64,000 nt of DNA from DAIQON01 sp036787835 (GCA_036787835.1 DAIQON010000001.1:186001-250000), one strand, 5' to 3'. Positions 1 to 9,512 are shown, counted from the first letter of the stretch. A program made the numbers and translations. The notes: generated by a model not told the origin, from the letters alone.

Positions 1-1155
1 GAAAACGGTAACTCTGTTGTCTTTGCCAAGTCTGGCGCGGGCAAGTCATTCAGCGTTAAGCTCGAGGCTCTTAGAAGCCTGATGTTTGGTACCGAGATTT
101 TTATTATTGACCCTGAAAATGAATATCAAAAAATGTGCGACGCTGTTGGTGGCGCCTACGTCCGATTAAGCCTTAACTCCGGTACTAGAATTAATCCTTT
201 TGACTTGCCAGAGGTTGTTGACACCGAAGAGGCAGACAACGCACTGCGAAGTAACTTAATTACTCTTCACGGACTACTAAGACTTATGATGGGAGGGGCT
301 CAGGCACAAATGCTTGGCGGAACCGCAACTACGATGCCGGCTCTTGCACCTTCTGAAGAAGCCGATCTAGATGCTGCACTCATTGAAACCTATGCCAAGG
401 CCGGGATAACCAATGATCCATTAACCCACCACAGTGTCCCGCCAACCATTGCCGACCTTTATGACACGCTGCTACATATGGGCGGGACTGGACCACAGCT
501 AGCTCAACGGCTGCGAAAGTATACTTCGGGCACCTTCTCGGGGATATTCAGCCAGCAATCCAATATCGACATCAACAACCCCTTGGCTGTATTCAATATC
601 CGTGACCTAGAAGACGAACTACGACCAGTAGCAATGTATATAGTTTTGAATTTTATTTGGAATAAAACCAAGGTCGATAAAAAGCGGCGAATTTTGATCG
701 TTGATGAGGCCTGGCAATTGATGAAATATGAGGACTCAGCTAACTTTATATTTAGCTTGGCAAAGCGGGCCAGAAAATATAATCTTGGGATCACTACCAT
801 TACTCAAGACGTGGAAGACTTTATGGGTTCAAGAATGGGGCGAGCAATTGTGGCTAACGCTTCGATGCAGTTCCTGCTAAAACAGTCGCCTTCAGCGGTC
901 GATATTTTGGCTGATGTTTTCAAGCTTACTAGTGAAGAGCGCAAGCGATTAAGCCAATTCCCAGTTGGCCAGGGCTTATTCTTTGCCGGTCAAAACCACG
1001 TCCATATTCAGGTTGTTGCCAGCTCGACTGAAACCGGGTTAATTACTACCGACCCAGCGAGAGATTTGCAAGCTGCCGACAATCCTCAGCAGGGTGTTTT
1101 TGACCAAAGCTCAGACACTATAGAGCTGTATAAGAAGGATCAGCCCCAGCAATAA
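1..1155 (+). CDS. VirB4/TraC-family conjugation ATPase, C-terminal part (5' truncated by window)
   Basis: The frame is open from base 1, so the gene begins before the window; the first ATG inside (base 82) is not the start. A Walker A motif (AKSGAGKSFSVK) is coded at about bases 25-60 and a Walker B (ILIVDEAW) near 690-715, followed by the TQD motif and C-terminal region typical of VirB4 ATPases. VirB4 proteins power type IV secretion and conjugation machines at the inner membrane. The gene converges on recF with a 4-base gap. In Saccharibacteria such genes are usually chromosomal. The family call is confident; whether the machine secretes proteins, DNA or assembles a pilus cannot be told. 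Confidence 0.85.
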   Translation, partial: ENGNSVVFAKSGAGKSFSVKLEALRSLMFGTEIFIIDPENEYQKMCDAVGGAYVRLSLNSGTRINPFDLPEVVDTEEADNALRSNLITLHGLLRLMMGGAQAQMLGGTATTMPALAPSEEADLDAALIETYAKAGITNDPLTHHSVPPTIADLYDTLLHMGGTGPQLAQRLRKYTSGTFSGIFSQQSNIDINNPLAVFNIRDLEDELRPVAMYIVLNFIWNKTKVDKKRRILIVDEAWQLMKYEDSANFIFSLAKRARKYNLGITTITQDVEDFMGSRMGRAIVANASMQFLLKQSPSAVDILADVFKLTSEERKRLSQFPVGQGLFFAGQNHVHIQVVASSTETGLITTDPARDLQAADNPQQGVFDQSSDTIELYKKDQPQQ

Positions 1156-1159
1156 GGTT

Positions 1160-2212
1160 TTAAGTTAACGCCAGAACGTTACAACGGCTGGCTAGCTCGT
1201 TTATAACTATGTCGGCATCGGTTGTGGTAATAAAGCTTTGTATACCACCAAGACGCTGGGTAAGAGCGTGTCTACGGTGCCCGTCAAGCTCACTAAATAC
1301 ATCGTCAAGCAAGAAAACCGGGTTTTTGTTTATGGTTTTTTTAATGATATCGATTTCAGCAATTTTTAACGCCAAGACGCCAGTTCTCATTTCGCCCCTA
1401 GAGGCGGAGAGATTTGCCTGGTGAGAATTATAGATAAAATTAAAGTCGTCCCTATGTGGCCCATAGGAGGTAAAGCCGCTCCTGAGGTCGTCTTCTACAG
1501 ACTTGTCTAGGCTACTCAAGTGGTGGCTTTCGTAGTCTTTAACTGGGAGTTGTGGCTTGTATACGAGTTCTACTTTAGTGGTTGAGCCAGCTAGATCGTC
1601 ATAAATTGACGGTAGTATTTCGTTCAAAGAATCGACTAACTCACTACGATATTTAACTATCTGCCCGGCTAACTGGCTTATCCGAATGTTCCAGGGGAAC
1701 AATATGTCTTTCACGTTATTGCCTGGGGTTTTTAATAACGCGTTTCGTTGAGCTAGTGAACGCAAATATCTTCTCTTTACCCCCGAGTATCCGCTAACTA
1801 TCTGCTCAAGCAGGTCGTCTAGGTAGTTTCTTCTGAGCTCTGGGGAGCCAGTCAAAAGTTGCAAATGGTTGGGCTCGAATAATACAACTGGTGACCTAGT
1901 GCTGGCACTAAGTCGCAAATACTTTTTTCCGTCTATCTCAAATTCTTTGGTGGGATTTTTATCCTGCTTCAGCTTTACAATTCTTGGATGCCCGTCTGAC
2001 GTCCCCTCGAGCCTCGCCCAGGGCTTATCAAAAGATATTAGCTCAATGTCTTTAGCTCTATATGAACTACCACGACAGAGCACTAAAATAGCCTCTAAGA
2101 GATTGGTTTTGCCGCAGGCATTAGGCCCGACAACTATATTTACTGAGTCTTCAAATTCAAATGCATCATTGTGGTATGACCTAAAGTCTTGGAGCCTAAT
2201 ACTAGAAATCAT
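1160..2212 (-). CDS. recF: DNA replication and repair protein RecF
   Basis: 350 residues, normal to slightly short for RecF. The start MISSIRLQDFRSY carries the classic RecF N-terminus. The Walker A is GPNACGKT with Lys35 (the usual NGxGKT glycine is Ala-Cys here), the ABC-type signature is around SASRGEMRTG, and the Walker B is PVFLLDDVFSELD. RecF loads RecA at gapped DNA together with RecO and RecR. It lies 51 bases downstream of dnaN on the same strand, the classical dnaA-dnaN-recF order, and is probably cotranscribed with dnaN. Confidence 0.95.
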   Translation of the reverse strand: MISSIRLQDFRSYHNDAFEFEDSVNIVVGPNACGKTNLLEAILVLCRGSSYRAKDIELISFDKPWARLEGTSDGHPRIVKLKQDKNPTKEFEIDGKKYLRLSASTRSPVVLFEPNHLQLLTGSPELRRNYLDDLLEQIVSGYSGVKRRYLRSLAQRNALLKTPGNNVKDILFPWNIRISQLAGQIVKYRSELVDSLNEILPSIYDDLAGSTTKVELVYKPQLPVKDYESHHLSSLDKSVEDDLRSGFTSYGPHRDDFNFIYNSHQANLSASRGEMRTGVLALKIAEIDIIKKTINKNPVFLLDDVFSELDGHRRHALTQRLGGIQSFITTTDADIVINELASRCNVLALT

Positions 2213-2263
2213 GGTTAGTTATAATTCTAAACTACTTGAGCCCTTATTTGGCGCCACAGCTGC

Positions 2264-3355
2264 TTAAGCTTTAAGTGGCATTATAACGTGGCGGTAGTCA
2301 TCGCTCTTAGGGTCTTTTAGGAGAACCGGTTCTAGCTTCCCGTTAAATGAAAAGTCAATACTGTCGCTATTAAAGGCGTTTATCCCATCAATTAAAAACT
2401 TGGAGTTTAGAGTAATACTCCCTGAACCCTCAATCTCCCCACTAGCAGTAGCTGTGTTTTCCCCTAGTTGTGACGCTAAAGACTTAATACCAACAGTTTG
2501 GTCATCTTCATTAACCTCAATCGTTATGCTCCCGGCAGTCTCTCGAGCAAATAGACTGGATACCTTAACTATATTTAGTAGGTCAGCTCGTTTAAGCACC
2601 GCCCTTACTAAATGTTTCTTAGGGATTAACGATTGGTAGTCCGGGTAGGCACTGTCTATTAGTCTGCTGACGAGTTCTATGTCATCAAAATGGAACAAGG
2701 CTTGTTGGTCATCTTGGGTAATGTTAACGCTATCGACTTCATCGTCAAGAATCCGGAGCATGTCGTTCATTGCTGACGCTGGGATTAGGAGCTTTATGTC
2801 TTGTGATGTTTTAGCAATGGTTTTTTCTGCCAATCTAGAACTATCGGTAGCGGCCATGTAAAGCTGCCCGGCTTTGCTGTGGATATAGACACCGGTTAAT
2901 ACGGGGCGAGTGTCATTATTGGCGGCGGCAAAAACAACTTGCTGAAGGCCTTTTTTAAGACCATGCGCGTCAATAGAAAACTTAGCACCTTTTTCAATCG
3001 CTGGCATAACAGGGAAGTCGTCAGCGGCAATACCGTTGATAGTTGATTGATATTGGTTGGTAGTTATATTCAGTTTATTATCCTCTAGTTCTAGGCTAAT
3101 AACCCCTTGAGGGAGTGAGGAAATAAAGTTAGCAAGAAGGTTAGCAGGAACAGTAATAACCCCTTCTTTTTCAATCTTAGCTCCAACAAAATGGGTGATA
3201 CCAATATCTAGGTTGGTTGCAGAAACACTTAGGCGATTCTTGTCGGCCTTAATTAATACATTAGCTAGTATTGGTAACGTCCCATGACTGTCAGCTACAC
3301 GGGCTACTGAACCCAGTGCTCGGTTTAGGTTTTCTTGGGTTACCTGAAGCTTCAT
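2264..3355 (-). CDS. dnaN: DNA polymerase III beta sliding clamp
   Basis: 363 residues, the usual length for the three-domain beta clamp. The N-terminus (MKLQVTQENLNRALGSVARV) and the C-terminal motif ending in MPLKA match DnaN; the C-terminal VIMPL stretch forms part of the partner-binding pocket. The clamp encircles DNA and tethers polymerase III. An unusually complete ribosome binding site (AGGAGGA, 7 bases before ATG) supports the start at 3355. It lies between dnaA (upstream, 279-base gap) and recF. Confidence 0.97.
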   Translation of the reverse strand: MKLQVTQENLNRALGSVARVADSHGTLPILANVLIKADKNRLSVSATNLDIGITHFVGAKIEKEGVITVPANLLANFISSLPQGVISLELEDNKLNITTNQYQSTINGIAADDFPVMPAIEKGAKFSIDAHGLKKGLQQVVFAAANNDTRPVLTGVYIHSKAGQLYMAATDSSRLAEKTIAKTSQDIKLLIPASAMNDMLRILDDEVDSVNITQDDQQALFHFDDIELVSRLIDSAYPDYQSLIPKKHLVRAVLKRADLLNIVKVSSLFARETAGSITIEVNEDDQTVGIKSLASQLGENTATASGEIEGSGSITLNSKFLIDGINAFNSDSIDFSFNGKLEPVLLKDPKSDDYRHVIMPLKA

Positions 3356-3586
3356 AAGTTATCCTCCTGACTTAATAGTAATAAGTTATCTAAACTCATT
3401 GTAGTTATTGTTGGTCTTGTGGAAACGGTGTATAAAACAGAATTTAACACCTTAAAAACCGAATAAAAATAGTGGTATAAAGCTGTTGAAGCTCGGTGTA
3501 ACAAACTTGTACAAATAGCCTTCTTTTGCACACCAGCTACAAAACCACACAGTTGTACTACTTTTAACCTCCATCCAATGAACATG

Positions 3587-3595
3587 TTATCAACA
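3587..3595 (+). other. DnaA-box-like site in the dnaA-dnaN gap
   Basis: TTATCAACA differs at one position from the consensus DnaA box TTATCCACA. It sits in the 279-base gap between dnaN and dnaA (3356-3634), which otherwise holds no convincing gene. It is probably an accessory origin or autoregulatory site. One isolated near-match could be chance. Confidence 0.4.
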
Positions 3596-3634
3596 GTTTC
3601 TGAACAACTACTTATAACATTTTTGTTTTGTAAA

Positions 3635-5020
3635 CTAAGCATAGAGCCTCTCTTTAATGTCGCTTAAAGCCTTACGAAGAGCGGGGTCGAGCCTGGACTC
3701 CTTCTCTATTTTTTCAACTGAATGGATTGCAGTAGTGTGGTCTTTACGTCCTAGTTCACGGGCAATCTTTGGGAAACTTAGGTGTAGCTCACTCCTGAGC
3801 ATATACATAGCGATTTGGCGGGGGACAACTATATCCTTGTCACGCTTAGGGCCGACAATGTCCTCAATTGGAATTTGGAAGTGTCTGGCAGTACGCTCAA
3901 TGATTTGCTTGGCGCTAAGATGTTTTGGCCTAGATTTTGTTGCCCCAAGTAGGCTAGTAGCAATACTTAGAGACGGCTCAAGGGCTCTCATCTCGCAAAA
4001 AGCAAGTAGTTGGTTTAGGGCGCCTTCAAGCTCCCTGATGTTGGTCGGGATATTATTAGATAAATACTCGATAACATCTTGAGGCAGCCCAACGTCATGT
4101 ATAAGTGCCTTTGACTGGATGATTGCACACCTAGTTTCAAAGTCTGGAGTTTGCATGTCAATGCTCATCCCCCACGCAAAACGACTCTTAAGCCGCTCCT
4201 CTAATGAAGGTATATCCTTTGGTGGTTTGTCTGAACTGACAATTATCTGCTTGTTGGCCTGGTGGAGGGCGTTAAAAGTATGAAAGAACTCTTCCTGAAT
4301 CTTTTCCTTGCCTCCAATAAACTGGATATCATCAACTATTAGCACGTCGGCTGATCTATAGTAACTAGCAAAGTCAGCCGTTTTTCTAAAGCGGAGGGCA
4401 TCGACGAATTCTTGGACGAACTGCTCAGTCGATATATATAGGATGCGTATATTAGGATTTTGAACAGTGAGGGCATTACCAACAGCCTGTATTAGGTGGG
4501 TTTTGCCAATCCCGACACCACCATATAAAAAAAGCGGGTTGTATTTGCTGCCGGGGTTTTGAGCTATAGATTGGCAGGCAGCAAAAGCTAGTTCATTGCC
4601 TGCGCCAACTACGAAGTTATCAAAAGTGTAACGCTCATTCAAACCCTGCCTGTAAGAGTGGGTCAAGCTGTTGCTGTTATTACCAACAGCTTTAACTTGA
4701 GGGTTAGGGTCTTCTGCCTCTGCCTCACCGGTGGTAAACATCATTGGTTCGTCATAAACTGGCCTAGAGGGGGCTACAGAACTAATCTTATACTCAATGA
4801 CCTTTGGGGTCGCACCGTTCTTGCCAAGAATTTCGCTGATGAGAACATTATATTTTCGCTCGAGCTGTTGCTTTATGAAGATGTTGGGGACGCCGATAAT
4901 TGTAATAGAGTCATCATGTCTAACTAGCTCGGTATTTTTAAACCAAGTTAGAAAATTACCTCGAGAAATAGACAACTCTATCTCACCTAAAACGGCTTGC
5001 CACAAGCTATCTTTCTGCAT
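3635..5020 (-). CDS. dnaA: Chromosomal replication initiator DnaA
   Basis: 461 residues from the ATG at 5020. This ATG is preferred because AAGGAGAG lies just upstream and the next residues (MQKDSLWQAVLGEIEL) are the DnaA domain I start; a longer frame to 5074 adds 18 non-conserved residues. The AAA+ Walker A (GGVGIGKT, about residues 167-174), Walker B (VLIVDDIQF, near 226) and the C-terminal DNA-binding signature DHTTAIHSVEK near residue 430 are intact. DnaA binds DnaA boxes and melts the origin. Candidate boxes lie directly upstream (5067-5193), consistent with oriC and autoregulation. Confidence 0.97.
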   Translation of the reverse strand: MQKDSLWQAVLGEIELSISRGNFLTWFKNTELVRHDDSITIIGVPNIFIKQQLERKYNVLISEILGKNGATPKVIEYKISSVAPSRPVYDEPMMFTTGEAEAEDPNPQVKAVGNNSNSLTHSYRQGLNERYTFDNFVVGAGNELAFAACQSIAQNPGSKYNPLFLYGGVGIGKTHLIQAVGNALTVQNPNIRILYISTEQFVQEFVDALRFRKTADFASYYRSADVLIVDDIQFIGGKEKIQEEFFHTFNALHQANKQIIVSSDKPPKDIPSLEERLKSRFAWGMSIDMQTPDFETRCAIIQSKALIHDVGLPQDVIEYLSNNIPTNIRELEGALNQLLAFCEMRALEPSLSIATSLLGATKSRPKHLSAKQIIERTARHFQIPIEDIVGPKRDKDIVVPRQIAMYMLRSELHLSFPKIARELGRKDHTTAIHSVEKIEKESRLDPALRKALSDIKERLYA

Positions 5021-5066
5021 TACTCTCCTTTTCCTGTAGATATAAATATAGAGTATTTGTCGGAAC

Positions 5067-5235
5067 TTTTCCACACCCTACCTTGATTTAATGAAGGAAA
5101 TGTATAAAAACAACCAACAACAGTAGTAAAGTTTTACACACCGAAAACCCGCCCCTAGTAATCTGTGGATACGGGTAAACTAAAGGTGGATAACTTTTTA
5201 ATATTGGTAGAGTAAATATTGTTTATTTTACTAAA
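5067..5235. other. Probable replication origin (oriC) between dnaA and rpmH
   Basis: The gap between divergent dnaA and rpmH holds three near-matches to the DnaA box: TTTTCCACA at 5067-5075, TGTGGATAC at 5164-5172 and GGTGGATAA at 5185-5193 (the last two on the opposite strand), each one mismatch from consensus. They are followed by an AT-rich stretch at about 5194-5235 that could be the unwinding element. Position beside dnaA is the typical bacterial origin context. The boxes are seen; origin function is inferred. Confidence 0.65.
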
Positions 5236-5296
5236 AACCGCATCTTGATAGATCTTTTTCTGCCCAATTTCTGTCTCACCCTGTTACAATAGAGGC

Positions 5297-5434
5297 ATGC
5301 CTAAACGAACTTACCAACCAAAAAAGCGCCAACGTGCGCGAGAACATGGTTTTCTCAAGCGAATGTCTACCAAGGCTGGACGAAATATTTTGGCAAGACG
5401 ACGCCTTAAAGGGCGCACTCGTCTTTCTGCATAA
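5297..5434 (+). CDS. rpmH: Large ribosomal subunit protein bL34
   Basis: A 45-residue, very basic protein starting MPKRTYQPKKRQR and containing the L34 signature HGFLKRMSTKAGRNILARRR. It is a structural protein of the 50S subunit. The order rpmH-rnpA-yidC-jag beside dnaA is one of the most conserved in bacteria. A TACAAT hexamer at 5285-5290 ends only 6 bases before ATG and there is no normally spaced ribosome binding site, so the mRNA may be leaderless. Confidence 0.97.
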   Translation: MPKRTYQPKKRQRAREHGFLKRMSTKAGRNILARRRLKGRTRLSA

Positions 5435-5536
5435 ATTAAAGGGCTATAAAGAAAAAGATCAAAACGGTTGTTAGAAGTAAATTCTAACGACCCTTATTTT
5501 TCTCTTATGCACACTCCAGTAAATGAGGTTTATTTT

Positions 5537-5941
5537 ATGATCTCTAAGTCGCACCGCTTTCATGGGCACAATAGCTTAAACCCGGTTTATAAACACGGGC
5601 AAGCCATTAATGTGTCTCAAGTTAGTCTTAAATTCATAACATCTAGGCCAGGTAAGCCCTACCGTCTGGCTGTAGTTGTAAGCAAAAAGGTCAACAAGTC
5701 AGCTGTTGTTAGAAATCGTATTAGACGCCGAATTTATGAAAACATTAGACTGAAGGCAGACTCTATGGGAGTAAACAACGACATTGTGATCAATGTATAT
5801 AACGAACAGGTTGCCACAATGACTGGAGCCGAGCTAGATAATATACTCACTGAGCTTCTGCAAAAAGCTAACCTTTTAACCTCGGTTAAACAGGAAAATC
5901 GTGATATAGTAAACGGGAAAAGGGAGTCTAAAAAGACGTAA
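5537..5941 (+). CDS. rnpA: Ribonuclease P protein component
   Basis: 134 residues from the ATG at 5537, chosen because TGAGG lies 8 bases upstream and the protein then opens with MISKSHRFHGHNSLNPVYKHG, matching the RnpA N-terminus; a longer TTG-started frame from 5468 adds 23 unrelated residues. The family signature (VNKSAVVRNRIRRRIYE) is present. RnpA assists the RNase P RNA in 5' processing of pre-tRNA. The stop codon is directly followed by the yidC ATG, so translation is probably coupled. Confidence 0.93.
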   Translation: MISKSHRFHGHNSLNPVYKHGQAINVSQVSLKFITSRPGKPYRLAVVVSKKVNKSAVVRNRIRRRIYENIRLKADSMGVNNDIVINVYNEQVATMTGAELDNILTELLQKANLLTSVKQENRDIVNGKRESKKT

Positions 5942-6907
5942 ATGTTTACCACACTTATTGTTAAGCCGTTATTCAATATACTTGCGCTCATCTACGCTAT
6001 CTTGCCGTGGCATAATTTTGGTCTAGCGCTAATAGTGTTCACTATTCTTATTCGGCTTGCCATGTGGCCGCTGGTTAAAAAGCAACTTCACCAGGCTAAG
6101 GCCATGCGAAAGCTCCAACCAGAACTTAAAAAGATAAAAGCAGCCACCAAGGGGGATAAGCAAAAAGAAACCCAAATGACCATGGAGCTATATAAGGAGA
6201 AGGGCATCAACCCACTTGCCACCCTCCCCATATTTGCCATCCAGTTCATTATATTAATCGGTCTTAACAGCGGTATTAGAAAGATTATTGCCAATCCAGC
6301 AAGCATTGTTACCTTCGCTTATAAGCCAATACAGCATATTCACTGGATGCAGCACGTAGCCGGCAATATCCATGCTTTCGATGACAGCTTACTCAGCTTC
6401 GTTAACTTGAGCAAAAGTGCGCTTGGTGCACACGGTATTTATTGGCCAGCTATGATCATCGTTCTAGCCAGTGCTTTATCCCAGTACTTCCAAAGCAAAC
6501 AGTTGATGCCAACATCTGCTGACTCAAAAAGCCTAAGACAAATTATGCGTTCAGCGGGCTCTGGCAAACAAGCCGATCAGAGTGAAGTTAATGCAGCAGT
6601 AGGTCGTTCAACTCGCTACTTGTTACCAATAATGATCTTCTTCTTTACTGTATCTCTCGCTTCAGCCTTAAGCCTTTACTGGCTAACCAGCGGTGTTGTT
6701 GCTTACATACAGCAATCAATCGCCCTACGTGAAGACGAAGAGGAGCTAGAAGCAATTGCCGATGAGCCAACTAAAGACGTTAAGAAAATCCCTGAAGCTG
6801 AAGTTGTAGAAAAAGCCGAAAAAACTAAGGCAACAACAACGGCTATAAATAAAACTAAGCCTAAAAACAAGAAGAAAACCAAGACCACTAAGAGGAAGAA
6901 ACGATGA
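5942..6907 (+). CDS. yidC: YidC/Oxa1-family membrane protein insertase
   Basis: 321 residues with a short N-terminal hydrophobic segment, a basic cytosolic loop rich in Lys (around residues 45-80), further membrane segments to about residue 265, and a Lys-rich cytosolic tail (residues 285-321) of the kind that contacts ribosomes. It lacks the large periplasmic domain of Gram-negative YidC, so it is of the short Gram-positive type. YidC inserts membrane proteins alone or with SecYEG. It abuts rnpA and overlaps jag by 4 bases. Confidence 0.93.
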   Translation: MFTTLIVKPLFNILALIYAILPWHNFGLALIVFTILIRLAMWPLVKKQLHQAKAMRKLQPELKKIKAATKGDKQKETQMTMELYKEKGINPLATLPIFAIQFIILIGLNSGIRKIIANPASIVTFAYKPIQHIHWMQHVAGNIHAFDDSLLSFVNLSKSALGAHGIYWPAMIIVLASALSQYFQSKQLMPTSADSKSLRQIMRSAGSGKQADQSEVNAAVGRSTRYLLPIMIFFFTVSLASALSLYWLTSGVVAYIQQSIALREDEEELEAIADEPTKDVKKIPEAEVVEKAEKTKATTTAINKTKPKNKKKTKTTKRKKR

Positions 6908-7371
6908 ATGAGTCAATGGATGAAGCCGTAATCTATGCCAAGAAGTATCTTGAAGACCTACTATCCTTTTTTGGTCTTAATACCGACGTTCATGCCTCGT
7001 CCGACGACGACGTAATCCAACTAGGCGTACCCTCAACTCACCTCAACGGCTTTCTAATCGGTCAAAGAGGCGAAAACATGCGCTCCCTCCAATACTTAAC
7101 TAGTACGGCACTTAAGAATAACGATTTTGCCCATAACCGAGTAAATGTCGACATTGCAGACTATAAATTGCAGCGTGCCGAACGGCTAAAAGAAAAAGCT
7201 GAAGACTGGATGAAGAAAGTTCGTGATGATAAAACAAAGATGAATCTTCAACCAATGAATGCCGCAGACAGGAGGGTTATACACCAGCTTGCATCTGAAT
7301 ACGGCCTAACTAGTGAATCTGTAGGTGAAGGCCGCGATAGACACATCGTGCTAGCTCCTAGCGAAGATTAA
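6904..7371 (+). CDS. jag: Jag/KhpB-type RNA-binding protein (KH and R3H domains)
   Basis: 155 residues. A KH domain in the middle (motif IGQRGENMRSLQYL near residues 58-71) is followed by a C-terminal R3H domain (ADRRVIHQLASEYGL to the end, GEGRDRHIVL). The protein is shorter than firmicute Jag and seems to lack most of the N-terminal Jag_N domain. KhpB proteins bind RNA and influence cell division and envelope synthesis. The ATG overlaps the end of yidC by 4 bases, so the two are coupled. Convergent with the next gene, with a 14-base overlap. Confidence 0.9.
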   Translation: MNESMDEAVIYAKKYLEDLLSFFGLNTDVHASSDDDVIQLGVPSTHLNGFLIGQRGENMRSLQYLTSTALKNNDFAHNRVNVDIADYKLQRAERLKEKAEDWMKKVRDDKTKMNLQPMNAADRRVIHQLASEYGLTSESVGEGRDRHIVLAPSED

Positions 7372-8455
7372 GCGCCTTTTCATATATGGTAAGCGTTTCT
7401 TTGGCCATCTTAGCCCAGGAATACTTCTTTACTTGATCTAGGCCACGTTTCTTAATAGCTTCCCTAAGCTCATCATCAACTAGCATCTGATTAATGGCGC
7501 TAGCCATATCTTCGATGTTCTTTGGATCAAAGTAAATAGCTGCCTCGCCGTATATTTCGGGCAGACAAGTAGCATTACTACTCACAACTGGGGCCCCGTG
7601 GGACATTGCTTCAAGCGCCGGTAATCCAAAACCTTCGCTCAAAGACGGGAACACATAGGCCGAGCAGTTCTGGTAAAGCCATTTAAGCTGGCTCTCGTTA
7701 ACAAAGTCGGTGAATATAACCCTAGTTATTCCAGCAGACTCAACCCTAGCTCTAATTTGGCCATAGTTAAAGTCTAATTTACCGGCTAACACCAACATCA
7801 GATCTGGGTGTTTACTTTTAAGTAAGGAAAAGGCCTCTACTAGTCTCCATAGATTCTTATGCGGTGTGGGCCGACCTACGTACATAATGAATGGCCGATT
7901 CTTAAGTTTTGGTAATTCTTCGGGTGGCTCTTTAATATAGTCTGCTGCTTCGTAAGTTACATAAAACTTTTTAGCGTCTTCACCGGTGTATTTAATTAGA
8001 TCTTGTCTAACATACTCTGACCCCGATATAACAAACAAAGATTTGTGTGCAGCCTTTTTAATAACATGTTTATATACTTGCTGTTTGGTACTATAGACAA
8101 CCAGGTTCTTTGATGGGTTCTTAAACCTAATGCCAGTAAGATCATGGATAGTAGTAACTACCCTACCTTTAAACTGAATTGGCTGTTGGACCATGCCAAA
8201 ATGTACCAGGTCAGCGTCTATAGCCTCGATCTGCTTCTTGAAGCCTAATTGCTCACCGAAAGTAAACTCCTTGAAATTTGATAACTCAATACCAAAGTTG
8301 GGAGCAATCGATCTAATATATGCTTCTCGGTGAGGCTTTGTAATAATAGAGAAACCCAGATCAGTTTTTAGCTTGGCCAGATTCTCAATTAGCTTGTCTA
8401 TGTACCTGCCAGTACTTGTCCCTGATTCACGTGCATCTATTAATACTCTGGGCAT
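7358..8455 (-). CDS. Glycosyltransferase family 4 (GT-B fold)
   Basis: 365 residues from the ATG at 8455 (MPRVLIDARESGTSTGRYI), chosen over a 12-residue longer frame because it starts 2 bases after the stop of the upstream gene and matches the family N-terminus. The C-terminal donor-binding half has MYVGRPTPHKNLWRLVEAF, the SLSEGFGLPALEAM motif with the EX7E pair, and CLPEIYGEAA. It should transfer a hexose or deoxyhexose from a nucleotide sugar to a growing surface glycan. It probably forms an operon with the GT2 gene upstream. Specificity is unknown. Confidence 0.85.
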   Translation of the reverse strand: MPRVLIDARESGTSTGRYIDKLIENLAKLKTDLGFSIITKPHREAYIRSIAPNFGIELSNFKEFTFGEQLGFKKQIEAIDADLVHFGMVQQPIQFKGRVVTTIHDLTGIRFKNPSKNLVVYSTKQQVYKHVIKKAAHKSLFVISGSEYVRQDLIKYTGEDAKKFYVTYEAADYIKEPPEELPKLKNRPFIMYVGRPTPHKNLWRLVEAFSLLKSKHPDLMLVLAGKLDFNYGQIRARVESAGITRVIFTDFVNESQLKWLYQNCSAYVFPSLSEGFGLPALEAMSHGAPVVSSNATCLPEIYGEAAIYFDPKNIEDMASAINQMLVDDELREAIKKRGLDQVKKYSWAKMAKETLTIYEKALNLR

Positions 8456-8457
8456 AG

Positions 8458-9474
8458 TTATTTGGCCGACTTTCCGGTTAATTTCCACCATTTCAATCGT
8501 ATTTTTCTAAGCGCTTTAGCATTTGGCGGTAGATCATGAACTATCATACCCCAAATATATTCATCAGTAACTTTTTTGCTTGATTGTATTTTCTTGCGTT
8601 CACCTATCTTTTTAATAACTAAATAGTAGCCCCTAAATAGACCCTTTGTTGCTGACCACCCGTTCCCGCGGGTAATTGAGCGTAAATAAAACATAATGTA
8701 GGCTGTCTTAAAACGCCATGCAATAGTCCAGAAATATTTTCTCGGCACATTCTTAAACAGTAGTAACGGTAAATTCTTCATTGAATGGTATGTAGTAAAA
8801 CCCCTAATCTTGCCACTAGTAGCGCCAATTTGATGATAAGCAACGGCACTTGGCACAAATCTTACCCTCCAGCCAGCTAGTTGTGCCCTAAAACTAATAT
8901 CGACATCTTCGTAATAAGCAAAGAAATCTTCATCAAATAAACCAATTTCTTTAAGCACTGATACCCTATATAGACTGGCACCTCCGCTAGCACCAAAGAT
9001 TTCGGTTTGTTTATCGTATTTGTTTAGATCCGTCTCGCCCCGACCACGAGGGAAGGGCAAGCCCCAATTAGTATAAAAATCACCAGTACTATCTAAATGA
9101 GAATTATCCGCACTTACTAATTTACAGGTTGCGATTCCAACGTCATCGTTTACCTCAAGTTCTTTATATAAATACTCTAGCCACCTTTTGTCGGCCACAG
9201 CGTCATTATTAAATAAGGCCACAAATTTGGCACCGTTCTCAATAGCGAACTTAATACCCGAGTTAACACCCGCAGCAAACCCTAGATTGGTTTGGTTCAC
9301 AATAATTTTTACTTCTGGATAATTTTCACGCAGATAAGCTAGGGAGCCATCACTTGATCCATTCTCTACTACAATTAAACTATGCTCAAGAGTTTGGCCC
9401 AACAGGGAATCTAGACAGTCTTTGATACTGTCCATTCCATTCCAGTTCGGTACAACTACAGCTACTTTTTGCAT
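8458..9474 (-). CDS. Glycosyltransferase family 2, rhamnosyltransferase-like
   Basis: 338 residues. It starts MQKVAVVVPNWNGMDSIKDC, the GT2 nucleotide-binding fold, with the metal-binding motif in FNNDA near residue 90, the EDVDISFRAQLAGW acceptor motif near residue 190, and a C-terminal amphipathic basic region. The closest recognisable families are rhamnosyltransferases of the WbbL/RfbN kind, which fits the rml genes in this locus. Divergent from the ABC exporter genes. Activity on dTDP-rhamnose is inferred. Confidence 0.82.
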   Translation of the reverse strand: MQKVAVVVPNWNGMDSIKDCLDSLLGQTLEHSLIVVENGSSDGSLAYLRENYPEVKIIVNQTNLGFAAGVNSGIKFAIENGAKFVALFNNDAVADKRWLEYLYKELEVNDDVGIATCKLVSADNSHLDSTGDFYTNWGLPFPRGRGETDLNKYDKQTEIFGASGGASLYRVSVLKEIGLFDEDFFAYYEDVDISFRAQLAGWRVRFVPSAVAYHQIGATSGKIRGFTTYHSMKNLPLLLFKNVPRKYFWTIAWRFKTAYIMFYLRSITRGNGWSATKGLFRGYYLVIKKIGERKKIQSSKKVTDEYIWGMIVHDLPPNAKALRKIRLKWWKLTGKSAK

Positions 9475-9512
9475 CGACTTGAGGCCTTTCTTCCTCTATA
9501 ATACATTAATCA

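Noticed and set aside
1869..2267. 132-codon plus-strand frame opposite recF
   Set aside because: Antisense shadow of a well-supported gene, without start signals or recognisable protein features.
3352..3642. 96-codon minus-strand frame between dnaN and dnaA
   Set aside because: No ribosome binding site or family similarity; it overlaps both neighbours and covers the gap with the DnaA-box-like site.
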